The notes: a model not told the origin generated them from the sequence alone. A DNA stretch of 7,536 bases from CAYQLK01 sp964426075 (GCA_964426075.1 CAYROP010000032.1:1-7536), one strand, 5' to 3'. Shown: positions 1-5,333, counted from the first letter of the stretch. Numbers and translations: made by a program.

Positions 1-75
1 AGCCACATCATACTGTATCAGGTTAGCCCTAATCAAAATACAAGCATAATATAAAAAAGGAAGGAAAGAACGAAC

Positions 76-237
76 GTTTTTGATGAAATCAAAACTAAGC
101 TTTGCTTAGAGTGAGTTGAAGGGAAACCCTGGTGTCCCTTCAAAATTTTAACTTAGTTTCAGGTTTCCTGAAACGCAGGAGGTAGTTTAAACTGACTGAG
201 TAATGAGCTGGTCGAAATTACGAAGGAATTTAAGCGA
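76..237. other. Gene-free cluster of inverted repeats after the S1 gene (possible structured RNA)
   Basis: No convincing ORF was found in 1-237. Five hairpins can be read: TTTTGAT 78-84 with ATCAAAA 88-94; CTAAGC 95-100 with GCTTAG 104-109; TTGAAGGGA 116-124 with TCCCTTCAA 135-143; GTTTCAGG 156-163 with CCTGAAAC 167-174; and GTCGAAATT 211-219 with AATTT 227-231 plus CGAC 235-238 (three-base bulge), which touches the S1 stop codon. A longer-range pairing of AAACTAAG 92-99 with CTTAGTTT 152-159 would compete with the second hairpin. On the minus strand this is the 3' region of the S1 transcript, and a T6 run follows at 58-53 but not directly after a stem. The plus strand could equally carry a small RNA. 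I could not match it to tmRNA, RNase P RNA, SRP RNA or 6S RNA, so its identity is unknown. Confidence 0.4.
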
Positions 238-1407
238 CTACCTATACATCAAAGGCTTCTCAGTCAAAATCGGCGCTAAAGAAATTCTTCGTGACACAAC
301 ATCAATAGATTCAACTGTGCATTCAATTTCCTGACCAACCTCTACATTAAGTTCAGGTGGAATTTTGGAAATATGCATCAAACCCTCAACATCTTTATCG
401 ATTTGAACAAAAGCTCCAAAACCAGTTAATCTTGTAACCTTTCCAGATACTTTAGTATCTTTTGGATACCTACTTGCAACCTCTTCCCATGGATTATCCT
501 TAAGTCTCTTAATTGATAGAGTGAGTTTACCCTCTTCTGGTAATACCGCAGTCGCTACCACCTCTACTTTATTTCCTACCTTTTGTTCGTTATTAGGATC
601 TTCAACCTTTTCCCAACTCATTTCGGAAATATGTACCAATCCTTCAATTGATTCGCCTTCGACTGGCTCAACCCTAACAAAAACTCCAAAAGGCATTACG
701 GCTGTTATTTCGCCAGGGAACTTATCACCAACAGTGATTTTAGCCAAAACTTCTTTCTTTTTATCCAAATCCTCTCCACTGATCCCTGCTGATTTTTGTG
801 AGAAAATAAGCCTGTTTGAAGACCTATCAGCCTCCAAAACTTTAACCTTTAATGATTTATTCATTAGTTTTGCCGGCCTTCTCTCCTGACTAGACATTTG
901 AGATGTTGGCAAAAATCCTCTTAAACCTGAGAAGTCCAAAATAAGTCCACCACGATTAGAATCAACAACAATTGCATCTATCTCTTCAGAAGATCCAATT
1001 TTGGCTGTCAATTCTTCCCAACGCTTTTCTCCACCAATTTTTCTTAGTGACAAGACAACCTGACCTTGTTCATTCTCAGGTACTAAAACAGTCGCTTCGA
1101 TTTTGTCACCTGGAGACATAGTAGCGATCAAATCTCTTGAACTTAACTGTTCTTTGGCTGCCAAAATACCTTCGGATTTACCGCCAATATCAATCAAGAC
1201 TTCCCTATTAGTTGCTGAAATAATCGTTCCTTCAACTTGCTGTCCACGCTTAAAACCAAAAACTGCCTCTTCGCCCAAGGACATTACTAACTCGTCCATG
1301 GTCTTAAAATCTTTTTTTACAACTTTAGTTACTTTCTCTGTTGTTTTTTTAACTTTTTTTTCTGCCAATTTATATTTCCTTCTTTCTTTAAAATTTGCCC
1401 TCACCAA
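238..1407 (-). CDS. rpsA: Ribosomal protein S1-like protein with four S1 RNA-binding domains
   Basis: Binds single-stranded mRNA, probably at the 30S subunit, to aid translation initiation. Four OB-fold S1 repeats can be read in 389 residues: about 53-123 (GQQVEGTI...GILAAKEQ...VVLSLRKI), 140-205 (degenerate, ends LIFSQK), 226-302 (GEITAVMPFGVFVRV...GLVHISEMSW...LTLSIKRL) and 317-380 (GKVTRLTGFGAFVQI...GLMHISKI...ISLAPI). Domains 3 and 4 carry the classical GFGAFV and G.(V/M)H.S signatures. Four domains rather than the six of Escherichia coli S1 is usual for many small-genome and Gram-positive lineages. The first 35 residues are a Lys/Arg-rich extension that may contact RNA. The start is uncertain: TTG at 1407 is followed directly by GTG at 1404, and no Shine-Dalgarno precedes either; Met37 would remove the basic extension. 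It stops at TAG. A general S1-domain protein is the alternative to true S1. Confidence 0.93.
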   Translation of the reverse strand: MVRANFKERRKYKLAEKKVKKTTEKVTKVVKKDFKTMDELVMSLGEEAVFGFKRGQQVEGTIISATNREVLIDIGGKSEGILAAKEQLSSRDLIATMSPGDKIEATVLVPENEQGQVVLSLRKIGGEKRWEELTAKIGSSEEIDAIVVDSNRGGLILDFSGLRGFLPTSQMSSQERRPAKLMNKSLKVKVLEADRSSNRLIFSQKSAGISGEDLDKKKEVLAKITVGDKFPGEITAVMPFGVFVRVEPVEGESIEGLVHISEMSWEKVEDPNNEQKVGNKVEVVATAVLPEEGKLTLSIKRLKDNPWEEVASRYPKDTKVSGKVTRLTGFGAFVQIDKDVEGLMHISKIPPELNVEVGQEIECTVESIDVVSRRISLAPILTEKPLMYR

Positions 1408-1418
1408 GTTTCAAAATA

Positions 1419-1424
1419 TTTATA
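1419..1424 (-). promoter_or_regulatory. Putative -10 box of the S1 gene
   Basis: The minus strand reads TATAAA followed by 11 nt and then the TTG start. A start site about 7 nt downstream would leave a leader of only about 5 nt. No good -35 hexamer was found. A small palindrome GCTAG-ATT-CTAGC (1438-1450) lies just upstream. Confidence 0.3.
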
Positions 1425-1490
1425 CCCAGCTAAAGCCGCTAGATTCTAGCAGAAAATATTAAACATTTGCAATAAAGTACAAATTTAAAC

Positions 1491-1536
1491 AAAAAAGTGG
1501 CTCCACCTTCCTTATTAAGGGAATAAGTGGAGCCAC
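1491..1536 (-). terminator. Strong Rho-independent terminator of the 1562-2338 gene
   Basis: A perfect 10-bp stem, GTGGCTCCAC (1497-1506) with GTGGAGCCAC (1527-1536), encloses a 20-nt loop that can itself pair (TTCCTT with AAGGGAA, one bulge). On the minus strand the stem is followed at once by six T residues (1496-1491). It begins 25 nt after the stop codon of the Thr/Pro-rich gene and separates it from the S1 gene. Confidence 0.92.
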
Positions 1537-1561
1537 AAGGACAACCTGCTTCTGCTTCTTG

Positions 1562-1723
1562 TTAAATCTCTCGATTGCGTACCCTCATTGCGAGGAATCC
1601 GATGATTGCCACCAGCGCCATGACGGCTCCGGTAAACATCATCCACTTGACTGGTCCACCACCCGAAGGGTTAGCAACCAAAGCCAACGGATCACCCGTA
1701 TCCGCACGAACCGTTGCCGTGGG
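1562..1723 (-). other. Candidate C-terminal sorting signal (RADTG motif, membrane segment, basic tail)
   Basis: Last 53 residues of the Thr/Pro-rich protein. The conserved 13-residue block PTATVRADTGDPL is encoded at 1685-1723, followed by a Gly/Pro spacer, about 22 hydrophobic residues and RVRNREI. The tripartite order is that of sortase substrates; RADTG resembles the class E motif LAXTG except at the first position. The function is inferred. Confidence 0.55.
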
Positions 1724-2338
1724 GATAGGAATCACCGAGGTCGCGGTTGGCGTCGGAGTCACCGTCACCGTAACGACAGTTGTCGGCGTACTCGTTGGAG
1801 TAGCCGTCACGGTCGTCGGTGTTGCCGTAGGCGTCGAGGTCTTCGGCGTCTTGGTCGGCGTAGGTGTCTTCGTCGGTGTACCAGTGGGTGTTGCCGTAGG
1901 CGTCTTCGGTGTACTCGTCGCAGTCGGCGTACTCGTTGGAGTAGCCGTCTTCGTCGGGGTTGCCGTAGGCGTCTTCGGTGTACTCGTCGCAGTCGGCGTG
2001 GCCGTTTTGGTCGGCGTACTCGTTGGAGTAGCCGTCTTCGTCGGGGTAGCCGTAGGCGTCGAGGTTTTGGTTGGTGTCGGAGTGAGTGTTATGCACTCCG
2101 ATCCAGACACCGGAGTCCCTTTGCAGGGTTCCGGAACTTCGGTCGGAGTATTGGGAACATTCGTCCCCATTGGCGTCGGGTCCGGCCGATCAGCATACAC
2201 TCCACTTGTGGTAGAGCCAAGCATGATCGAACCTATCATCATGGCAAGCGCCACGACGAAAACCAGCGCCAAAGACATCCTTACGATTCTCGTACTAACC
2301 AGGGGAACACCTCCACGTGGTGCTTTGGCGAAAGACAA
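1562..2338 (-). CDS. Thr/Pro-rich cell-surface protein with signal peptide and candidate RADTG sorting tail
   Basis: Not a named family; probably a surface stalk or mucin-like protein. In 258 residues: a basic N-terminus with a hydrophobic segment 21-41 and a likely signal-peptidase site after VYA49; a short segment with two cysteines (72, 82) that could form a small loop; about 115 residues of TPT/TAT/KTP repeats (85-200), plausible O-glycosylation sites; the block PTATVRADTGDPL (206-218); a Gly/Pro linker; a membrane segment about 230-251; and the basic tail RVRNREI. The start is ambiguous. TTG at 2338 has no ribosome-binding site. GGAGGT at 2314-2309 lies 6 nt before an in-frame CTG at 2302, which would give 246 residues. 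The first ATG is Met21. It is a single-gene unit with consensus promoter and terminator. It is visibly richer in G+C than gap or pgk. The opposite-strand frames are shadows caused by the repeat. Confidence 0.85.
   Translation of the reverse strand: MSFAKAPRGGVPLVSTRIVRMSLALVFVVALAMMIGSIMLGSTTSGVYADRPDPTPMGTNVPNTPTEVPEPCKGTPVSGSECITLTPTPTKTSTPTATPTKTATPTSTPTKTATPTATSTPKTPTATPTKTATPTSTPTATSTPKTPTATPTGTPTKTPTPTKTPKTSTPTATPTTVTATPTSTPTTVVTVTVTPTPTATSVIPIPTATVRADTGDPLALVANPSGGGPVKWMMFTGAVMALVAIIGFLAMRVRNREI
1890..2047 (-). repeat. Near-identical intragenic direct repeats in the Thr/Pro coding region
   Basis: A 41-nt segment at 1890-1930 recurs at 1959-1999 (offset 69 nt, 23 codons). An overlapping 37-nt segment at 1924-1960 recurs at 2011-2047 (offset 87 nt, 29 codons). 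The two offsets differ by 18 nt, six codons. All spacings are multiples of three, so recombination between copies would keep the reading frame. The repeats encode TATSTPKTPTATP-type units. Confidence 0.85.
2309..2314 (-). promoter_or_regulatory. Shine-Dalgarno-like GGAGGT inside the 5' end of the 1562-2338 reading frame
   Basis: The minus strand reads GGAGGT, 6 nt, then CTG (2302-2300) in frame. The sequence CACC just upstream can pair with GGTG across this site, which could mask it. The site argues that translation may start inside the longest reading frame, at CTG or at ATG 2278. Confidence 0.45.
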
Positions 2339-2374
2339 CAGAAAAGCAGCAGATTTAAAGAACTTTTTACGTCC

Positions 2375-2418
2375 TTGAAGCTAAGTTGACACCGCTTAAG
2401 GCACCAATCTAGCTTCAA
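2375..2418 (-). promoter_or_regulatory. Leader hairpin upstream of the 1562-2338 gene
   Basis: TTGAAGCTA (2375-2383) pairs perfectly with TAGCTTCAA (2410-2418) across a 26-nt loop. It begins about 6 nt after the predicted transcription start and is not followed by a T run, so it looks like a 5' stabilising or regulatory hairpin rather than a terminator. Confidence 0.55.
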
Positions 2419-2430
2419 TTTCGTGCTGTA

Positions 2431-2459
2431 ATTATATAATATAACCTATAGTTTGTCAA
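2431..2459 (-). promoter_or_regulatory. Perfect sigma-70-type consensus promoter of the 1562-2338 gene
   Basis: The minus strand has TTGACA (2459-2454), a 17-bp spacer and TATAAT (2436-2431), both hexamers matching the consensus at six of six positions. The predicted start near 2424 gives a leader of about 90-120 nt, depending on the start codon. Confidence 0.88.
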
Positions 2460-2497
2460 GATATATCCTGTAATAAAAAATAACTAAACTAGGGGAT

Positions 2498-2540
2498 AAA
2501 AAATAACCCACTCCTGCTACTAGGTAACAAAAATGGGTTA
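2498..2540 (-). terminator. Rho-independent terminator of the 2572-2979 gene
   Basis: TAACCCA (2504-2510) pairs with TGGGTTA (2534-2540), and on the minus strand the stem runs directly into six T residues (2503-2498). It lies 31 nt after the stop codon and before the promoter of the next gene. Confidence 0.82.
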
Positions 2541-2571
2541 ACTAAAGGATCGAAATGGTCTCTCCCCCAGC

Positions 2572-2730
2572 TCAACTAAGGCCGTCTGGCCTAGTTTTCC
2601 TGAAGAAAACCAATACACAAAGCGCTGCAACCAGCAAAGCTAGCGCAAGCATCACAACTCCACCTGATCCTGAAGAGCCTCCTGCCAACCCCAGCGGGTC
2701 ACCAGTATCAGCTCTTACAGTTGCAGTTGG
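2572..2730 (-). other. Second copy of the candidate sorting signal
   Basis: PTATVRADTGDPL is encoded at 2692-2730, followed by a Gly/Ser spacer, about 19 hydrophobic residues and RKTRPDGLS. The order and spacing match the 1562-2338 product, but the spacer and membrane segment are dissimilar in sequence. That is the pattern expected when only the motif is read by a processing enzyme. Confidence 0.55.
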
Positions 2731-2979
2731 AACCTCAACCACAGATGTCGCTGTCGATGTCGGAGTGCTAGTTGCTGTCGAAATTTTGGTAGGCTCAGGA
2801 GTAGCCACATTCTCAGTCGGCTCTGCAGTTGGACTGTCAGTGCCATCAGAAGACTGCGAACCACCACCACACCCGTTGGAAAGGGCAAACGCAAGTAGGA
2901 TTACCCCTACAAGCGCAAGTGCGATGAAAAGAAGTTTCTTCCACGAAATCGTTCGCGGGGGACCACCAAAATGCGCCAA
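2572..2979 (-). CDS. Small exported Thr/Pro-rich protein with the same candidate RADTG sorting tail
   Basis: No named family is recognised. In 135 residues: a short cytoplasmic lead with KK at 14-15, a hydrophobic segment about 16-33, then NGCGGGS, a Ser/Thr/Pro/Glu-rich stretch 42-83, the block PTATVRADTGDPL (84-96), a Gly/Ser linker 97-107, a second membrane segment about 108-126 and the basic tail RKTR. Cys37 is preceded by LSNG, a poor lipobox (no Leu at -3), so lipidation is possible but not convincing. The TTG start at 2979 is well supported: GGAGGT (2993-2988) lies 8 nt upstream. It stops at TGA. The C-terminal block is identical to that of the 1562-2338 product while nine of thirteen codons differ, so the two look like old paralogues or co-selected substrates. 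It has its own promoter and terminator. Confidence 0.82.
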   Translation of the reverse strand: MAHFGGPPRTISWKKLLFIALALVGVILLAFALSNGCGGGSQSSDGTDSPTAEPTENVATPEPTKISTATSTPTSTATSVVEVPTATVRADTGDPLGLAGGSSGSGGVVMLALALLVAALCVLVFFRKTRPDGLS

Positions 2980-2987
2980 GGACCTAC

Positions 2988-2993
2988 ACCTCC
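2988..2993 (-). promoter_or_regulatory. Strong Shine-Dalgarno deciding a TTG start
   Basis: GGAGGT on the minus strand, 8 nt before TTG at 2979. No ATG or GTG lies at a suitable distance, so TTG is the likely start codon. Confidence 0.8.
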
Positions 2994-3028
2994 GATTTGG
3001 TTCTAAACGTGCTCAAACAATATATCAT

Positions 3029-3056
3029 ATTATAGGCCTATATGCAAACAACCCAA
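3029..3056 (-). promoter_or_regulatory. Probable promoter of the 2572-2979 gene with a palindrome over the -10 box
   Basis: The minus strand has TATAAT (3034-3029), a 16-bp spacer and a weak -35, TTGGGT (3056-3051). The 12-bp perfect palindrome TATAGGCCTATA (3031-3042) overlaps the -10 box and could be an operator. The predicted leader is about 43 nt. Confidence 0.6.
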
Positions 3057-3092
3057 GAAATGTCTATCAAATATACTCATAAAATGGGTAAG

Positions 3093-3127
3093 AAAAACCC
3101 CCTGTCGGAAAAATCCGAGCAAGGGGT
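3093..3127 (-). terminator. Rho-independent terminator of the 3169-3990 gene
   Basis: The outer stem ACCCC (3097-3101) with GGGGT (3123-3127) and the inner stem TCGGA (3105-3109) with TCCGA (3114-3118) form one long hairpin with small bulges. On the minus strand it ends in a T run at 3097-3093, the first T being the last base of the stem. Confidence 0.88.
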
Positions 3128-3132
3128 ATGTG

Positions 3133-3156
3133 GAGATAAGCCATAAATGGCGTCTC
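3133..3156 (-). other. Extra hairpin between stop codon and terminator
   Basis: GAGA (3133-3136) with TCTC (3153-3156) encloses GCCAT (3140-3144) with ATGGC (3147-3151). It lies 12 nt after the stop codon of the 3169-3990 gene and just before its terminator. There is no T run, so it may protect the 3' end of the message. Confidence 0.5.
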
Positions 3157-3168
3157 AGGGTTTTTGAA

Positions 3169-3990
3169 TTATCGCACGGTCAGAACCGGACTAACGGTCT
3201 CGCCGCTCTGCTGTGTCACATTGAAGGTGAAAACGTATACGCAGGCGTGTGAATCCTCAACCTGATAGGTTATGACCCAAACGTCCTTGTATATTCCGCC
3301 AGACACCGTCTGCGAAACAATTACCATAGACCTTGGCGCCGACAACCCTTGGTCTGTGCCAAATACGACGCTCAGACTCGTTATCGGACTGCTTCCCCAA
3401 ACCTTGACCGTGATAGTCTGAAACTCGCCCACCTCAGCGTTGAGGTTTACGATGTCGATCTGAACAATCCTGGGGTATCCGTCCGAACTGCCGAAATACG
3501 TGACGTCTTCGCTCAAAGGTGCGTAGTTGCAAACTTGAGGTGTTACAGTCGGCGTGGGGGTAAGAGTTGCTGTCGCAGCTGTTGTCGGCGTATTGGTAGG
3601 TGTGTGGGTTAGTGTCGGAGTTGCCACAGCACTTTGTGTAGCCGTGGGTGGTACCAACGTAGCTGTTGATACCGGTGTTGGTGTCGAAGTCGTGCCGGCT
3701 ACGGAAGTTGGGGTAGTACTCACAGTAACCGTAACGGTCGCGGTTACTATCGAACCCCCTATGGTTGGTGTAACTGTCGGCGTTTTGGTTGGTGTAACTG
3801 TCGGCGTTTTGGTTGGCATAGGGGTGAATGTCACACCTACACCAGTAGCCGAATCAGCTGACAACATTGGCACATAGAGCCTAGAAAGCCTTTCAGTGCC
3901 GGCATTCTGACTGCCACTTGCACCAACAGCCGCGACCAGAAACATACCTAGGCCGAGCGATGCCAAAACGACAGCCGTCAAACTTTTCAC
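3169..3990 (-). CDS. Secreted Thr/Pro-rich protein with C-terminal Ig-like beta domain
   Basis: No named family is recognised; probably an extracellular adhesin-like or structural protein. In 273 residues: a signal peptide with Lys2 and hydrophobic 5-22, likely cut after AVGA24; a segment with RLYVPML (37-43); a Thr/Pro/Val-rich stalk about 53-150 including KTPTVTPT repeats; and a beta-rich domain 154-273. The last has the pattern of bacterial Ig-like modules (VGEFQTITVKVWG, then WVITYQVEDSHACVYVF). Cys154 and Cys250 bracket the domain and could form a disulfide. There is no C-terminal membrane segment and no RADTG block, unlike its two neighbours, so it is either released or held by other means. 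The GTG start at 3990 is supported by AAGGAG (4005-4000) 9 nt upstream. It has its own terminator. Confidence 0.85.
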   Translation of the reverse strand: MKSLTAVVLASLGLGMFLVAAVGASGSQNAGTERLSRLYVPMLSADSATGVGVTFTPMPTKTPTVTPTKTPTVTPTIGGSIVTATVTVTVSTTPTSVAGTTSTPTPVSTATLVPPTATQSAVATPTLTHTPTNTPTTAATATLTPTPTVTPQVCNYAPLSEDVTYFGSSDGYPRIVQIDIVNLNAEVGEFQTITVKVWGSSPITSLSVVFGTDQGLSAPRSMVIVSQTVSGGIYKDVWVITYQVEDSHACVYVFTFNVTQQSGETVSPVLTVR

Positions 3991-4301
3991 GCTTCACTGC
4001 TCCTTCATCTGGGTTTCAAACCCGATTTTTTACGATGTTTATGTGCGATTCAAACTCCAACTTTAGAGCTCGCAAACTGTGTTTAGACAGTCTCACAAGA
4101 CAGAAAGCCGGAGATTAAGAAACATAATACCATCTTATAGGTTAAACAAAACCTAAATTAATTCACTTATCGCAAAAATGAAAAAATCAGAAAATAATTG
4201 TGCACCAACCGTTATAACTTTTTCCACCTCAACCTATTTTGCAACCCTTCACGTTTAATCAGTGTAATTTGCAACTAATGGCTAACATTCAATCAAATAC
4301 C
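3991..4301. other. 311-nt gene-free region between gap and the secreted-protein gene
   Basis: It contains the Shine-Dalgarno AAGGAG (4005-4000) and the palindrome GGGTTTCAAACCC (4011-4023), which may be an operator or leader hairpin. Small inverted repeats are ACTGT 4076-4080 with ACAGT 4087-4091, and TAGGTT 4138-4143 with AACCTA 4150-4155. A TATTAT on the minus strand (4129-4124) is a possible -10 box without a good -35. No convincing terminator for gap and no ORF with coding character was seen. Confidence 0.55.
4000..4005 (-). promoter_or_regulatory. Shine-Dalgarno deciding the GTG start of the secreted-protein gene
   Basis: AAGGAG on the minus strand, 9 nt before GTG at 3990, which opens a typical signal peptide (MKSLTAVVLASLG). 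Confidence 0.75.
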
Positions 4302-5321
4302 TTAGAGTTGCTGCCCAACAGTTATTACCTGTTCAACTAAACGATTACTGTATCCCCACTCATTGTCATACCAAGCCACAACTTTAACCAAATCACCATC
4401 AACTACCTGAGTAAGTGCTAAATCAACAATCGACGACTCGGTCCTACCGACAATATCAGTTGAAACAATTGGCTCATTAGTAACAGCCAAAATACCTTGA
4501 TAAATAGGATTATTAGAAGCTTCAGTTAATACTTTATTAACCTCTTCCTTGGTTGTTTTTGTCTTGAGTACAAAAGTTATATCCGAAACAGACCCAACTG
4601 AAACTGGCACCCTAAAAGAAACTCCATCAAATAATCCCTTTAACTCCGGAATCACTTCCGTTGTCGCAATCGCAGCCCCAGTTGTCGTTGGAATAATCGA
4701 AGATTGAGCAGCTCTAGCTCTTCTCAAATCATCATGTGGAGAATCCTGCAACCTTTGATCCTGAGTATAAGCATGAATTGTACTCATGAGTGCCTTAGCA
4801 ACCCCAAATTTTGCATGAATAACAGCCGCTACAGGCGAAATACAATTAGTCGTACAACTAGCATTGTTAATTATTCCACTCTGACCCAGCTCCTGACCGT
4901 CTTTATAAGCATTTACGCCTAAAACATAAGTCCCAACATTTCCCCCTTTAGCCGGAGCAGAAATCACTACTCTTTTCGCTCCCGCGGTCAAATGCGTCTT
5001 AGCCTTCTCCTCAGAGGTAAAAAGTCCCGTTGACTCTATAACTACATCCACACCCAAATCCGCCCAAGGAAGCTCTGTTGGATCTTTTTTAGCAAAAACT
5101 TTAAATTCCCTCCCATCAACCCAAATCGCATCCTCTGTCGAATCAACTTCACCCCAAAACTGACCATAATTACTATCGTATTTTAATAAATGAGCTAAGG
5201 TCTTAGTATCAGCCAAGTCGTTAATAGCGACAATTTCTAAATTATCTTTATGATGTGTCAAGGCGACCTTAAACGCACTCCTCCCAATTCTTCCAAAACC
5301 ATTAATAGCTACTTTTATCAT
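4302..5321 (-). CDS. gap: Glyceraldehyde-3-phosphate dehydrogenase, type I
   Basis: Converts glyceraldehyde 3-phosphate, phosphate and NAD(P)+ to 1,3-bisphosphoglycerate in the cytosol, feeding the phosphoglycerate kinase encoded upstream. The 339 residues are full length. The Rossmann motif INGFGRIGR is at 6-14; VAINDL at 31-36 has Asp35 at the position that binds the adenosine ribose and favours NAD+. The catalytic signature ASCTTN (154-159) has Cys156, and His183 lies in TIHAYTQDQ. DLRRARAA (198-205), the phosphate-site segment GVSFRVPVSVGSVSD and the C-terminal WYDNEWGYSNR are all present. ATG start; no Shine-Dalgarno, and AT-rich sequence with TATAG boxes immediately upstream suggests a very short leader. 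It is separated from pgk by 218 nt with two inverted repeats, so it is probably transcribed from its own promoter. Confidence 0.98.
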   Translation of the reverse strand: MIKVAINGFGRIGRSAFKVALTHHKDNLEIVAINDLADTKTLAHLLKYDSNYGQFWGEVDSTEDAIWVDGREFKVFAKKDPTELPWADLGVDVVIESTGLFTSEEKAKTHLTAGAKRVVISAPAKGGNVGTYVLGVNAYKDGQELGQSGIINNASCTTNCISPVAAVIHAKFGVAKALMSTIHAYTQDQRLQDSPHDDLRRARAAQSSIIPTTTGAAIATTEVIPELKGLFDGVSFRVPVSVGSVSDITFVLKTKTTKEEVNKVLTEASNNPIYQGILAVTNEPIVSTDIVGRTESSIVDLALTQVVDGDLVKVVAWYDNEWGYSNRLVEQVITVGQQL

Positions 5322-5333
5322 AAATATATTTCA

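Noticed and set aside
1..11. Start of another minus-strand gene (ATG at 11-9) at the window edge
   Set aside because: Only three codons are visible, which is too little to support a gene.
76..237. tmRNA, RNase P RNA, SRP RNA or tRNA
   Set aside because: None of the conserved sequence elements I know for these RNAs could be found on either strand.
177..260. Plus-strand AGGAGGT at 177-183 as a ribosome-binding site for a small ORF
   Set aside because: The nearest ATG is about 20 nt away, and its frame only shadows the S1 3' end.
1103..1462. Plus-strand frame opposite the S1 gene
   Set aside because: The S1 reading is unambiguous by domain motifs; the opposite frame has no signals.
1885..2050. 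Possible CRISPR array
   Set aside because: The repeats are adjacent, overlapping and in frame with a low-complexity protein; there are no unique spacers of constant length.
1559..2389. Long plus-strand frames (Arg-rich and Val/Gly-rich) and a minus-strand Asp/Tyr/Asn-rich frame across the 1562-2338 gene
   Set aside because: They are shadows of the short-period Thr/Pro repeat. Only the minus-strand TPT frame has an export signal, a membrane tail, a matching promoter and terminator, and a motif shared with a neighbour.
2555..3082. Plus-strand 175-residue frame opposite the small surface gene
   Set aside because: It has no Shine-Dalgarno and no family resemblance, and runs through the terminator-side and promoter sequences of the minus-strand gene.
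3554..3877. Plus-strand Val/Gly-rich frame opposite the secreted-protein gene
   Set aside because: It is the complement of Thr/Pro/Val codons, with no ribosome-binding site.
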